Positions 1 through 9,474 are shown, counted from the first letter of the stretch. The stretch: 64,000 nt of DNA from Qipengyuania sp. JC766 (GCF_040717445.1 NZ_JBFEFL010000001.1:1746001-1810000), one strand, 5' to 3'. The notes: generated by a model from the sequence alone, not told the origin. Numbers and translations: made by a program.

Positions 1-2992
1 GGAATACGCCGCCTCCGACGGTCCCCTCCTCGCCGAGCGAGAAATTATTGGCACCGCCAGCGCCATTCATGGAAGCCGAACCTTCTACGGCGCCATCGGC
101 AATCGCGACGGTCACGTCGCCCTGATTGACGGATTGCTCGAGAGCGAATTCACGGTTCAGTTCGCTTCCGGTGAAGTTGCCGTCTTCATCAAAGGTCTGC
201 GAAAGATCGTAGGTTTCCGAGTAGTCGTAGCTTCCGAAACCCTGAGCCGTGGCCGTGAGGGAACCGCCAATCGATCCGCCGTTACCGATCTGGACGGATG
301 CCGATCCGGTCGCGAAGAGCGACGCATTGCCCTCGATCCGTCCGCCATCCACGGCAAGCAGACTGTCGCTCGCCGCCTGGTCGTTAGATTCCGCGTACGC
401 ATATTCGCGATCGAAGCTGCGCTGGTCGCCGTCCGCATCGAAGGTCGACACCTGCGTATCGGCGAACGTGGAAGAGAACTCGGAGCCGGTCGCATCGCCG
501 GTGAAATTGCCGAAAATGGTTCCGCTCACCAGTGCGCTGCTGTCGCCATTCGCGAACTGGGAAACCGATCCGTCGCTCGCCCCGCCGAACGGGCCGAACT
601 GGACCGCGCCGTTGGTGCCCGCATAAACGCCGGTAACATCACCGCCACTCGACGCGTTCGAAGTGTCGCGCGTCAGGTCGCGGGTGTTTACCGTACCCCC
701 GTCGGGGCCGGGCACGAACACGGACGTATTGACGATGGTTTCTGCAAACGTGTTGTCCGTCGCCTGGCTGGACGCGCTGGTCGTCCCGATTACGGCGCCT
801 TCGTTCGTGACACTGGCGCTGCCGGTCCCCGAAACATTGATCGAACCTGTCACCAGTCCCCCCTCGGCATTGGCGAATGACGCATCGCCGCCCAGATTGG
901 TGGAACTGTTCGCGGTCACATCTTCACTAACCGACGTGACGACACCGGTGACCGCGTCGGTCGAGGCCGCGAACGCGTTCGCGTTCTGGTTCTCCGAAGC
1001 GAACCCCGAGGACGAGGAATCGACGTTCCCGTTGATGCGTCCGGCATTGCTGACCGTTGCCGAGGCATTTCCGAAAGCGGAGACGAAAACTGGCGCCGTT
1101 GCGTCCAGGCCGATGAGCCCGCCGGCGGCATTTTCTATAATCGCGTCACCTCCGGACGCTACATCAGCGGACGAGTTGGACGAGTAGAAATTGCCCAGAG
1201 CGTCGAATTCGTTTTCGGAACTTCCGGAACTGTCGGTTCCGGAAGAGTTGGCGGAGACCGAACCGCTGATCTCGCCGGCATTGGTCACCGTGGCGGATGC
1301 ATTGCCGAAGGCGGAGACGGAAGCAGGCGCGGCTTCGCCGCCGATGACCCCGCTCTCGGCATTCTCGATCAAGGCATTCCCGCCAGTGACCGCGTTTTCG
1401 AAGAAGCTGGAAGAGGACCCGTTGCCCATGCCGTCCGACTGGTTTTCGAAACCGTCGGAACTCTCGCTGCCCGACGCAGTCGCCGACACCGCGCCACTGA
1501 CCTGACCGGCGTTGGAAACACTCGCATCGGAATTGGCGAAAGCGTCCACCAATGCATTGACCACGCCGGTTTCACCGATGGCGATGGATGCGTCACCGCC
1601 GGTCGAGGAATTGGAGGACAGCTGGCTGGACGAGCTGGCCCCCGTGGCACTGTCGAAGGTGCTCGCGTTCTCGAAGGATCCGTCCGATCCGCTGGAATTT
1701 GCACCCACCAAGCCCGAAATCGTAGGCTGACCTACGGCACCGTCGATCGATACCTGAGCGCCGGCAAAACCGTTTGCTGTTACGGATCCGGCGACAGACC
1801 CTGCTTCGCCGACCGAGACCGAGGCCTCTCCCCCGACCGTCTGGTTCGCACTTTGCGAGCTGGACGCCGAAACCGTGCCCGTGGTCGAGTTGGAGTTCGT
1901 GTTCTGGAAATCGGTGCCGGTGGAAACGGCGGACGCGCTGCCGAGGGAGTTCTCGGTGCCGACCGAACCGTCGATCGCGATATCGGCCCCTTCCAGACCG
2001 TTTGCCTGGACGTTGCCGCTTACCGACCCGGTTTCGCTGACGGAAATCGATGCCGTCCCTCCAATTCTGGAATTCGTACTGGTCTGGGTGAAGCTGGAGT
2101 CGGTCCCGTCTGTGGAACTGACCGTGGTCGAAGAGCCTTCGCTGGTATTCGAAGTAACGGTAACGGATTCGAATTCCGTTTCCGATCCGACGGTGCCGTC
2201 GATTGAGACTTCGGCGCCATCAAGCGCAACAACCGAAATTGCACCCGTATTGGCATTCTCGCCCACTTCGACGGAAGCGCTTCCGCCGGTACGGGCAAGG
2301 CCCGATGTGGTGGTCGTAGTTGTAACGCCGCCGACAGTCTCGGTTTCAGATGTGGACGGAACGGAATTGGTGAATTGTGTTTGGACGAATGTATCGCGAA
2401 GATCGGAGTCCGTCGTATCCGTCGCGGCGGTGCCGACATCACCGTTGAACACGGCGTCGACCGATGTGTTCGATACAAGCAATACCGCTTGCGATCCCGG
2501 CGAATTGATATCGCCGTCACTATTGAGCGTCACCGCCCCCAACGCACCTACGTAAAGACCCTGCCCGATCGAACCGCTGTTATCGATGTCGATCGTGCCG
2601 CCGACATTGAATATGTTTACCGGACCGCTGATGGCGCCGCTGTTGTCCAGGGAAACCGTGTTGTCGGCGTCCGTCGAAGTCCCCGTATAGGAAATGCCGA
2701 CCGGCGCAGCTTCCGTACCGATCGTTCCGTCGTTGTCGATGGCAACCGCTCCCTGCTGGAGGGGCTGGATGACGTTGGAGGGTTGATTGACTGTCGCATC
2801 GGTCACGATTTCTAGCGTGGCATCGTCTCCGGCGACCGAGGCGAGGGCTGCGTCGACTTCCGCTGCGGTACTGTCTGCCGTGCAGGTTACCGTCGCCCCG
2901 TCGACGGCGCATGCAGCATGAGCCGGCGTTGTCAGGCCGATTACGAGAGCAGTGCTGGCGACACCGAGTGCGAGTTGCGATTTCCGGTTCAT
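1..2992 (-). CDS. Giant repetitive secreted surface protein (adhesin/autotransporter-like), C-terminus beyond window
   Basis: The complementary strand is open without a stop for all 997 codons from ATG at 2992 to the window edge, so the gene is 3'-truncated here. It begins with a signal peptide (MNRKSQLALGVASTALVIG, cleavage after the following TTPAHA). The rest is low-complexity, Ser/Thr/Gly/Ala/Asn-rich and acidic. It contains degenerate repeats of the form xIDGxVG, xVSIDGAVG, NAGxISGxV and GGxASVxVGExG, spaced tens of residues apart. Such composition is typical of beta-helical passenger regions of autotransporters and large adhesins; the expected outer-membrane domain would lie beyond the left edge. 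The start is supported by a purine-rich GGGGGGAA stretch upstream. It diverges from the regulator at 3281. No enzymatic motif is seen, and the surface/adhesive role is inferred from composition and secretion signal. Confidence 0.8.
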   Translation of the reverse strand, partial: MNRKSQLALGVASTALVIGLTTPAHAACAVDGATVTCTADSTAAEVDAALASVAGDDATLEIVTDATVNQPSNVIQPLQQGAVAIDNDGTIGTEAAPVGISYTGTSTDADNTVSLDNSGAISGPVNIFNVGGTIDIDNSGSIGQGLYVGALGAVTLNSDGDINSPGSQAVLLVSNTSVDAVFNGDVGTAATDTTDSDLRDTFVQTQFTNSVPSTSETETVGGVTTTTTTSGLARTGGSASVEVGENANTGAISVVALDGAEVSIDGTVGSETEFESVTVTSNTSEGSSTTVSSTDGTDSSFTQTSTNSRIGGTASISVSETGSVSGNVQANGLEGADIAIDGSVGTENSLGSASAVSTGTDFQNTNSNSTTGTVSASSSQSANQTVGGEASVSVGEAGSVAGSVTANGFAGAQVSIDGAVGQPTISGLVGANSSGSDGSFENASTFDSATGASSSSQLSSNSSTGGDASIAIGETGVVNALVDAFANSDASVSNAGQVSGAVSATASGSESSDGFENQSDGMGNGSSSSFFENAVTGGNALIENAESGVIGGEAAPASVSAFGNASATVTNAGEISGSVSANSSGTDSSGSSENEFDALGNFYSSNSSADVASGGDAIIENAAGGLIGLDATAPVFVSAFGNASATVSNAGRINGNVDSSSSGFASENQNANAFAASTDAVTGVVTSVSEDVTANSSTNLGGDASFANAEGGLVTGSINVSGTGSASVTNEGAVIGTTSASSQATDNTFAETIVNTSVFVPGPDGGTVNTRDLTRDTSNASSGGDVTGVYAGTNGAVQFGPFGGASDGSVSQFANGDSSALVSGTIFGNFTGDATGSEFSSTFADTQVSTFDADGDQRSFDREYAYAESNDQAASDSLLAVDGGRIEGNASLFATGSASVQIGNGGSIGGSLTATAQGFGSYDYSETYDLSQTFDEDGNFTGSELNREFALEQSVNQGDVTVAIADGAVEGSASMNGAGGANNFSLGEEGTVGGGVF

Positions 2993-3080
2993 TGGTATTC
3001 CCCCCGATTGAATTGCGAATACAAAGTCATTTCTCCGCCAGCCAAAAACTGGTTCGGATCGGGACGGTCCATTGAACACC

Positions 3081-3121
3081 AAGCGCTCGCAAAGCGCTCC
3101 TCAGGCGTCCTAAAAGCGCTC
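3081..3121 (+). promoter_or_regulatory. Four direct repeats at 11-bp period, candidate operator for the SARP-type regulator
   Basis: AAGCGCTC occurs at 3081, 3092 and 3114, and a diverged copy AGGCGTCC sits at 3103. This gives four units at an exact 11-bp period, one helical turn each. Winged-helix regulators of the SARP/OmpR type are known to bind head-to-tail short repeats with this spacing. The adjacent gene at 3281 encodes such a DNA-binding domain, so autoregulation and control of the P450-peroxidase gene is a reasonable inference. The array lies about 90 bp from the surface-protein start (2992) and 160 bp from the regulator start, so it could act on either direction. The rest of the 2993-3280 interval shows no gene. 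Confidence 0.55.
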
Positions 3122-3280
3122 GCAAACCGTGAAAACGCAACTTCTTGGGCTAATTATCTTCAAAGCCGGGGATCATTCGCCTAGACAAAGCTTAGCCAAT
3201 TCAATTGCCGGACGCGCGACACCTCGATGTGGGGAAGAGAAGATGTCCGGTTTTGACGAAAGGCACGAAGCGGGGGCTAC

Positions 3281-4984
3281 GTGGGCAATAGAAAAACAGT
3301 ATTCCTGCACTTTATGGGTCCACCAAAAGTGGAGCTTTCCTCTGGGGAGAGGCTTCCGATCACCAGCAAAAAGGCGATAGCGCTCCTCGCGACACTGGCT
3401 ACGGCGGACCGTTTCGAACGTTCGCGGGTCTGGCTGCAGCATGTCTTTTGGGGCTCGCGCGCCCAGAAACAGGCGCAAAGCAGTCTGCGCAGGGAGCTGT
3501 CGAACCTTCGCAAGATCCTCGCGCAGCATGACATCGATCTGATCCGCACCGACCAGAGACTGGTATCCCTGAACAGGGAAAGCTTCCAGACCGACCTGAA
3601 CGGATCCAACCCCTTCCACGGGTGCGAATTTTGCGAGGGGATCGATCTGGCCGGGGAAGAGGGTTTCGAGGACTGGCTGCGCGAGATGCGGTCCCGCTAT
3701 GCTCCGGGCGACTTCGAAAGCGACGCTCGCAGCCTGTCGCCTGCAAGCGTGCCACGCTCCGGGGTTTCGGAACTGAGAGCGCAGATAGCTGTCGCAATAA
3801 CAGGATTTCCGAAGGAACACCCGGACGCGGAGATCATGGCCCGTCGCGTCGGGGCGTCGCTTTCCGGAGGGCTTGCAAAACTACGCTGGCTGCCGGTCGT
3901 GGACGCCGGCCAGACTTCCAGCAGCATCCTGCACAATCTCACCAGCAAGGAAGTATCAGACACTCTCGGCGTTCGGTATGTAGCGCGGTCACAGATACTC
4001 GAGATGGGCCCGAATCTGACGGTGAATTTCGCGCTGCTGGAGATGCCCGGGCGGATCATCCGGTGGACGGATACGCGCCAGCTACCCGCGGACCCTCAAG
4101 ACGAACGTTTCAAAGCGGAGATTGCCCGGGCGATAAATTGTCTCGGAGCCTCGTTCGACACGTGCGAGCAGCGCAATTTCCCGGCCAGCGATGAAATCGA
4201 CATCGACGATCTCGTCGCACGAAACTGGCGCGTGCGATTTTACATCGACCAGTTCACCAAGGATGCGTTCGAGAAAGCGGAAAAGCTGATAATCGCGGGG
4301 CTGGACCGCTATCCCGAGAACAGCGAGTTCCTGATGCTTCGGGCCAATCTTGCCCTCTGGCAGCACTGGATCAAAAGGGCTGACACATCCACGACCATGA
4401 ACCTCGCGCCTCTGATCCGGGCCGCCATGCGCGCGGATCCCGGGGACGCACGCGGTCCGCTTTTTTCCGGCATTCTCGATACGTGGCACAGGCGGTTTCC
4501 ATCCGCGCTCAGACACTTGCGTCAGGCCTGCGAACTGGACCCGAGCATGGCGCCGGCTTTCGCCCATCTGGGTGCGGCGCATGCCTTGTCGGGCGATCCG
4601 CAATCGGCCATCGAACCACTCCGCCATTCGCTGTTCCTTTCCCCTCTCGAAGCGAAGAATTTCTTCCCGCTCGGAAGTCTTGCCACCGCTTACTGGATGC
4701 TGGACCGGTATGAAGAAGCGCTTGATCAGGCGCAGGCCCTGCAACTGACCCATCCGGGTTACGTCTTGGCACACGCGCTCGAGACTGCTTGCCTTGCCGC
4801 AATGGATCGTCCCCGCGAGGCTGCCGAAGCGCGCGCCAGGATGCTGGACGAGAAACCGTATCTCTATCGGCAGATGCTGGACTGGATGCCGTTCGAAGAT
4901 CCGGCCTGGAACGAGAAACTGCGCCGCGGCATCGAGTTCGACAAGCCCGTGGCGGCGGTGCTGCATCTGGCAGGGGGACGCTGA
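3281..4984 (+). CDS. SARP-type transcriptional regulator with TPR-like C-terminal half
   Basis: 567 residues from a GTG start. Residues about 5-100 match the winged-helix DNA-binding domain of SARP/AfsR-type regulators: a short strand region (VFLHFMGPPKVEL), the helix ITSKKAIALLATLA, then SSLRRELSNLRKIL as recognition region and a closing hairpin. Residues about 165-290 (MARRVGASLSGGLAKL, LGVRYVARSQI) resemble the TolB/FlgO-like domain found in CadC-like and adenylate-cyclase-linked regulators. Residues about 310-560 are helical pairs typical of TPR (AFAHLGAAHALSGDPQSAIE, ATAYWMLDRYEEALDQA). It ends 3 bases before the P450-peroxidase start, so the two are almost certainly cotranscribed and the regulator probably controls that gene. 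The signal sensed is unknown. A peptide or small-molecule ligand in the TPR/TolB part is speculation. Confidence 0.8.
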   Translation: MGNRKTVFLHFMGPPKVELSSGERLPITSKKAIALLATLATADRFERSRVWLQHVFWGSRAQKQAQSSLRRELSNLRKILAQHDIDLIRTDQRLVSLNRESFQTDLNGSNPFHGCEFCEGIDLAGEEGFEDWLREMRSRYAPGDFESDARSLSPASVPRSGVSELRAQIAVAITGFPKEHPDAEIMARRVGASLSGGLAKLRWLPVVDAGQTSSSILHNLTSKEVSDTLGVRYVARSQILEMGPNLTVNFALLEMPGRIIRWTDTRQLPADPQDERFKAEIARAINCLGASFDTCEQRNFPASDEIDIDDLVARNWRVRFYIDQFTKDAFEKAEKLIIAGLDRYPENSEFLMLRANLALWQHWIKRADTSTTMNLAPLIRAAMRADPGDARGPLFSGILDTWHRRFPSALRHLRQACELDPSMAPAFAHLGAAHALSGDPQSAIEPLRHSLFLSPLEAKNFFPLGSLATAYWMLDRYEEALDQAQALQLTHPGYVLAHALETACLAAMDRPREAAEARARMLDEKPYLYRQMLDWMPFEDPAWNEKLRRGIEFDKPVAAVLHLAGGR

Positions 4985-4987
4985 CCT

Positions 4988-7900
4988 GTGGCGCGATGGA
5001 AATACGCGCGGCTTTTCGGCGAAGACCCGGGGCCGGTCCTGCCCGATCCCGACGATGTCCCACCCTTCGACTTCTCTCGCATAGCGGCCGACGGACCGAA
5101 GGCAAAAATCCTTGCCGTCGGCTTTCGACTGTTGCTTTGGCCCGTACTGAGATTTTTCCAGCTGGTCCGGCCGGTAGCCAACATCGCCGGAGTGACGGTA
5201 ATTACCCGCGAGGAGGATGTCCGCTCCGTACTCGCCAGTCCCGACCGGTTCCGAGTCCCCTTCGGACCTGAGATGAAAGCGCTCGCAGGAGGTGAAACAT
5301 TCCTTCTCGGACTGGACGGGGAGGACCACGCCGAGCAGAAGCGTGTCCTCCTCGACCTGATCGCCTTGCCTCGAGACGCGGATTTCATCGGCGAGATATC
5401 TGATCGGTATGCCGAGGCGCTTCTCGATGCCGCAAAGGGCGAGATCGATGTCCAGCAGGACCTCGTGATGCGCGTCGCGGCGGAAGCCTGCATCCGCTAC
5501 ATGGGCTTCGAAGTCACGGATTCTGACGCCTTTGCCAAATGGACCATCGCGGTATCCAACGTGCTATTTGGCGATCCGTCCGGATCGCCGGTCGCCGCGG
5601 AACTCGCGGCGGCGGCGGGGGAACAATTGCGAGCCGTCGCCGACCGCGCTCTCCATTCCGCCGCGACGGGTCAAACCCCGCCCGATACGCTGGCCGGCCG
5701 GTTCGTCGCCATGTCGCGGGAGCCGGGCGGACCGACCTTGCCCCAGGCTCGCGCGATACTAATCGGACTTGCGGCCGGGTTCGTTCCGACGAATTCGCTG
5801 GCAGGTGGCAAGATGCTGCAACTTCTATCGAAAAACGGACAGGCCCGGCGCGAAGCAATTGCCGCTGCCCGATCCAACGACCGCAATGCACTGCGCAGGG
5901 TCCTGATGGAAGCGGGTCGGCTCAACCCGGCTCTCGCGCCCGGGCAGTGGCGATGGTGCCCACAGCGCACCACTGTCGAGCGTCCCGACGGGTCGTCCTT
6001 CGCCGTGCCCGCAAAAAGGCTGGTTCTCGTTTCCACCATGGCCGCACTCCGCGATCCGCGCAGCTGGAAGAATCCCAACCGGTTCGACGCGGAGCGGGAA
6101 CGCGAGCCCGACCTGCTTTTCGGCCACATGTTCCATACCTGCCTTGGCAAGGAACTGGCTCTGGCGCAGCTTACCTCAACCTTCGGAGCGCTCCTGCGCC
6201 GCCCAGACGTCGAAAAATCGATGTCGCGACTGAGGATGAAATTCCGGGGGCCTTATCCCTGCCACGCCCGACTGACCTACGGCCACCCCGCCCGAGACCC
6301 ACGGGGCGGAGGCAGGAACCAGAACGGGATTGTGTTTGCCGTTCCGTTCTCGACGGAACACTCCGACGATCTTGCCAACGGAACAATCACGAAGGCGTTC
6401 GACACTGCCGCTTCGCGTGCGGCGCTGGACGGCACTGGGACCGTCCACTTCCTGTCCTGCACGGCCATCGAATTACCGCGAGACGAATCGTCCCGCCGCA
6501 TGCTGCTGATCGAGGTCAACGCGGACGGCTGCGCGGACAGCGCGGCCGTGAATGCGATCCGTGCGATCGAGGAGCCACTGCGGTCGGTACTCGAAACCCT
6601 CGGTTGTTCGCCCGGCAGGGATTTGCACGAATTCGTTATGCGTCACCGGGTAAAGATGCACGGGCGCCCCTGGGGTGCCACCGCCCTCAATTTCTACGGA
6701 CTTCCTGATCTGACCGTTACCCAAATCGCGAAGGAGCAGGAGCTCGCCGAATTCGTCCGCGCGCAGATCGATGAGTATCAGCGAAGCGAGCTCGGACGCA
6801 GCAGTCGTCCATCCAGCGTTCTGGCACAGGTCCGACGCGCGATCCGGGGCACCGGGAACTCGCCGATAGGGACGGGCGAAGGCGATTGGTCTGCTAAGGG
6901 CTACGAAGACCTCCTGCTGAAGCCGAAAGGCAGCGCGCCGCATCTTTCGAAATGGAGCAAACAGACCCAGCCGAAGCTGTGGGACATCATCCGCCGTTCC
7001 GCCCTTTTCGCGCGGTTCGCCTGGGCGTTCGTCATTGTCTCGCTCTTCGCGGGCACCCTGCTGTACATCGTGCTCGACCCGGGCAGCGATAGCCGTACCG
7101 CCTTGTGGTTGTCTCTTCCGTGGCTCGCCCTGCAAAGCTTCGCCGCGAGCCTTGCCGCTTTTGCGATCCTCGCCGGCTTCGGAGTGTGGCTGCTGCGCTG
7201 GAAGGAAAAGCGCGACCGGCCGGACAGGGAAAAGCCGGACCTCACACATCTGCGCAAGCTGGCATTGCGCGAGGATCTGCCGGGCCACGCGAAGAATCAC
7301 ATCACGGTGGTCACGCCCCTGAAAACAGGCTTGCTGAGACGCTTAACGCTCGCCTTCGCCCTGTGGGGCGTCGGACAGGTAGTGACCCATTATTTCCGGC
7401 CAGGCTTCGTTCTCAACATGGGAACGATCCAGTTTGCGCGGTGGGTGAGGTTGCCGGGCACCGACACGATGGTCTTCCAGTCCAACTACGACGGGAACTG
7501 GGAGAGCTATCTGGAGGATTTCATCACGCGCGCGCATCTCGGGCAGACCGCTGTCTGGTCCAATTGCGAGGGGTTTCCGAAAAGTCGCTTCCTGCTGCTC
7601 GACGGGGCCGAGAATGGAGACCAGTTCAAGAATTATGTCCGGCGCAAGCAGGTTCCGACAGCATACTGGTACGCCAGGTTTCCGGCAATTACCGCCGACC
7701 AGATCAGGCGCAATCACCTGATCAGGGAAGGGCTCGCACGCGCGACGACAGACAGCGAAGCCCGCGACTGGCTTGCCTTGTTCGGCTCCGCTCCGCGCCT
7801 GGAATCGGAAATCGAAAGCGAGGAAGTACAGGCGCTGGTCTTTCAGGGTTTCGGCCATCTGAAAAGCGCGACCTTTCTCATGTTGCAACTCCCGGCGGAT

Positions 7901-9322
7901 CGGAATCAGGCCCGTAACTGGTTGCGGGCCCTGACCGGCTACCGGGTCGAGGGATCCATCCTAGACGGCAAGTCGGTACTGGAAGGCATTCTTAACGAAC
8001 GTGGCGAACTCGACCCGAAGTATCGCGTGACCTTCGGGGAAATGGAGCCGGACGAAAATGCGTGCGCCTTCGGCATCTCGAGCGCGGGTCTTCGCAAGCT
8101 CTTGCGCGAAGGACATCCCCTGCTCGACGAGTTGCCGGGCGCCTACGCGATGGGCATGCGCGAACGCGCCGCGCTGATAGGCGATCGGCTCGAAGATCCT
8201 CTCCGGTGGGACGACGGTGACACGCCATGCGGGATCGACGTCGTGCTCGCCATCTACTCCGCGAATGCCTCCTCTCAGGAGGCAGCCCTGGCAGCGCACG
8301 CCAACCTGATCGATGCGCACGGCATCGTCGAGATCGATCGCCAGCAGACCTGCGACCTTCCGGAAAGCGGTTCGCCGGAGGACCATTTCGGATTTCGGGA
8401 CGGTCTCGTGCAGCCGGTGATCGCAGGAACGTCGAAGTCCCGGCTGGATCGGAACCCGGATGATATCGTTGCCGCCGGCGAGATGATCGGCGGATATGCG
8501 AATGTGCAGGGTTACGTGTCTCCCGGCGTCCACGTGGCGGCCACTCATGATCCGATGAATGTCCTGCCCGATGCCGCAACAAGAGGCAGCCCCTATCCAC
8601 GGTTCGGACGGGATGACGACACCCCGTGCACGCCCCGCGATTTCAGTCGCAACGGGACCTTCATGGCGATACGGGTCCTGGAACAGCACGTCGGGTCGTT
8701 CGAAAGTGCTTGCGAGCATATCGCGCGGAACACGAATGCGAAATACCAGCACCTTGCGAGTATTCTCGGGAGAAACGTGACGCCCGACTGGGTCGCCGCA
8801 AAGCTGGTCGGCCGGTGGAAAAACGGATCGTCGCTGCTGTCCAACCCGGCGGATCCGGGAGAGTTCGGGCCGGACGATTACGCGCTGCCGTTCGGCCGGG
8901 ACGATCCACGCGGCCTGCGTTGTCCTTTCGGATCACATGTCCGGCGTGCCAATCCGCGCGACAGTCTGCTGCCGGGCGACAAGCAGGAAACCGCCATCGC
9001 CAACCGCCATCGTCTCATGCGTCGCGGCCGCAATTACGTACGTGGCGAGGAGAAGGGCCTGTTCTTCGTCGCGCTGTGCGCCGACCTCGAAAGGCAGTTC
9101 GAGTTCGTCCAGCGCAACTGGCTCAATTCGAGCAGCTTCCATACGCTCAGCGGGGAGAACGATCCGCTGCTTGGCCGGAAGTCAGAGGGATGCGGCAAGT
9201 TTACCGTTCCGACGAGCGGCGGGAGCATCGTTCTGGAAGGGCTGTCATCTTTCGTATCGACGAGGGCTGGAGGTTACTTCTTCGTGCCCAGCAGAAGCGC
9301 TCTGCTCTTTCTGGCCACCTAG
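4988..9322 (+). CDS. Cytochrome P450 / membrane / DyP-type peroxidase fusion protein
   Basis: 1444 residues, GTG start 3 bases after the regulator. Residues about 1-425 are P450-like: an ExxR K-helix motif (E308-A-G-R311) and a heme-thiolate loop FGHMFHTCLGKELA with C385, in which the usual Gly four residues before Cys is Met. Residues about 440-640 contain an alpha/beta unit (VHFLSCTAIEL ... LLIEVNADG). Hydrophobic segments occur around 670-698, 708-735 and perhaps 785-803. A second similar unit follows (TIQFARWVRLP, MVFQSNYDGNWESYLEDF). The C-terminal part has DyP hallmarks: GFRDG with D1138, and the proximal heme ligand in CPFGSHVRRANPRD (H1317). No signal peptide is seen, so it is probably an inner-membrane protein with two heme domains. 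Substrate unknown; oxidation of a hydrophobic compound using peroxide is inference. I do not recognise this exact domain order. Confidence 0.85.
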   Translation: MARWKYARLFGEDPGPVLPDPDDVPPFDFSRIAADGPKAKILAVGFRLLLWPVLRFFQLVRPVANIAGVTVITREEDVRSVLASPDRFRVPFGPEMKALAGGETFLLGLDGEDHAEQKRVLLDLIALPRDADFIGEISDRYAEALLDAAKGEIDVQQDLVMRVAAEACIRYMGFEVTDSDAFAKWTIAVSNVLFGDPSGSPVAAELAAAAGEQLRAVADRALHSAATGQTPPDTLAGRFVAMSREPGGPTLPQARAILIGLAAGFVPTNSLAGGKMLQLLSKNGQARREAIAAARSNDRNALRRVLMEAGRLNPALAPGQWRWCPQRTTVERPDGSSFAVPAKRLVLVSTMAALRDPRSWKNPNRFDAEREREPDLLFGHMFHTCLGKELALAQLTSTFGALLRRPDVEKSMSRLRMKFRGPYPCHARLTYGHPARDPRGGGRNQNGIVFAVPFSTEHSDDLANGTITKAFDTAASRAALDGTGTVHFLSCTAIELPRDESSRRMLLIEVNADGCADSAAVNAIRAIEEPLRSVLETLGCSPGRDLHEFVMRHRVKMHGRPWGATALNFYGLPDLTVTQIAKEQELAEFVRAQIDEYQRSELGRSSRPSSVLAQVRRAIRGTGNSPIGTGEGDWSAKGYEDLLLKPKGSAPHLSKWSKQTQPKLWDIIRRSALFARFAWAFVIVSLFAGTLLYIVLDPGSDSRTALWLSLPWLALQSFAASLAAFAILAGFGVWLLRWKEKRDRPDREKPDLTHLRKLALREDLPGHAKNHITVVTPLKTGLLRRLTLAFALWGVGQVVTHYFRPGFVLNMGTIQFARWVRLPGTDTMVFQSNYDGNWESYLEDFITRAHLGQTAVWSNCEGFPKSRFLLLDGAENGDQFKNYVRRKQVPTAYWYARFPAITADQIRRNHLIREGLARATTDSEARDWLALFGSAPRLESEIESEEVQALVFQGFGHLKSATFLMLQLPADRNQARNWLRALTGYRVEGSILDGKSVLEGILNERGELDPKYRVTFGEMEPDENACAFGISSAGLRKLLREGHPLLDELPGAYAMGMRERAALIGDRLEDPLRWDDGDTPCGIDVVLAIYSANASSQEAALAAHANLIDAHGIVEIDRQQTCDLPESGSPEDHFGFRDGLVQPVIAGTSKSRLDRNPDDIVAAGEMIGGYANVQGYVSPGVHVAATHDPMNVLPDAATRGSPYPRFGRDDDTPCTPRDFSRNGTFMAIRVLEQHVGSFESACEHIARNTNAKYQHLASILGRNVTPDWVAAKLVGRWKNGSSLLSNPADPGEFGPDDYALPFGRDDPRGLRCPFGSHVRRANPRDSLLPGDKQETAIANRHRLMRRGRNYVRGEEKGLFFVALCADLERQFEFVQRNWLNSSSFHTLSGENDPLLGRKSEGCGKFTVPTSGGSIVLEGLSSFVSTRAGGYFFVPSRSALLFLAT

Positions 9323-9354
9323 CTGCGCCACCAGGAATAACGAGTACCCGCGCC

Positions 9355-9474
9355 CTACCGCCAGCGCCCGTGCCTGTCGCGGCGCTTCGATCGGCGGTGC
9401 TTCAGGTACAGCCCTCCAAGGACGAGGATGATCGCCGCGATAATCGCGAGGATGGCGAGGTGGTGACTGTCCAT
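9355..9474 (-). CDS. 39-residue single-span membrane protein
   Basis: Short reading frame on the complement, MDSHHLAILAIIAAIILVLG followed by a Lys/Arg-rich tail (KHRRSKRRDRHGRWR). One strongly hydrophobic helix followed by a positive tail predicts a bitopic inner-membrane peptide with a cytoplasmic C-terminus. GGGAAG lies 5-10 bases upstream of the ATG as a credible ribosome site. It lies between the P450-peroxidase stop and bioA and is convergent with the former. No function can be assigned. The remaining interval 9475-9629 shows nothing else. Confidence 0.5.
   Translation of the reverse strand: MDSHHLAILAIIAAIILVLGGLYLKHRRSKRRDRHGRWR

Noticed and set aside
134-2912. Several frames of 60-250 codons on both strands of 1-2.9 kb
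   Set aside because: All overlap the continuous minus-strand secreted-protein frame; they have shadow composition and no motifs.
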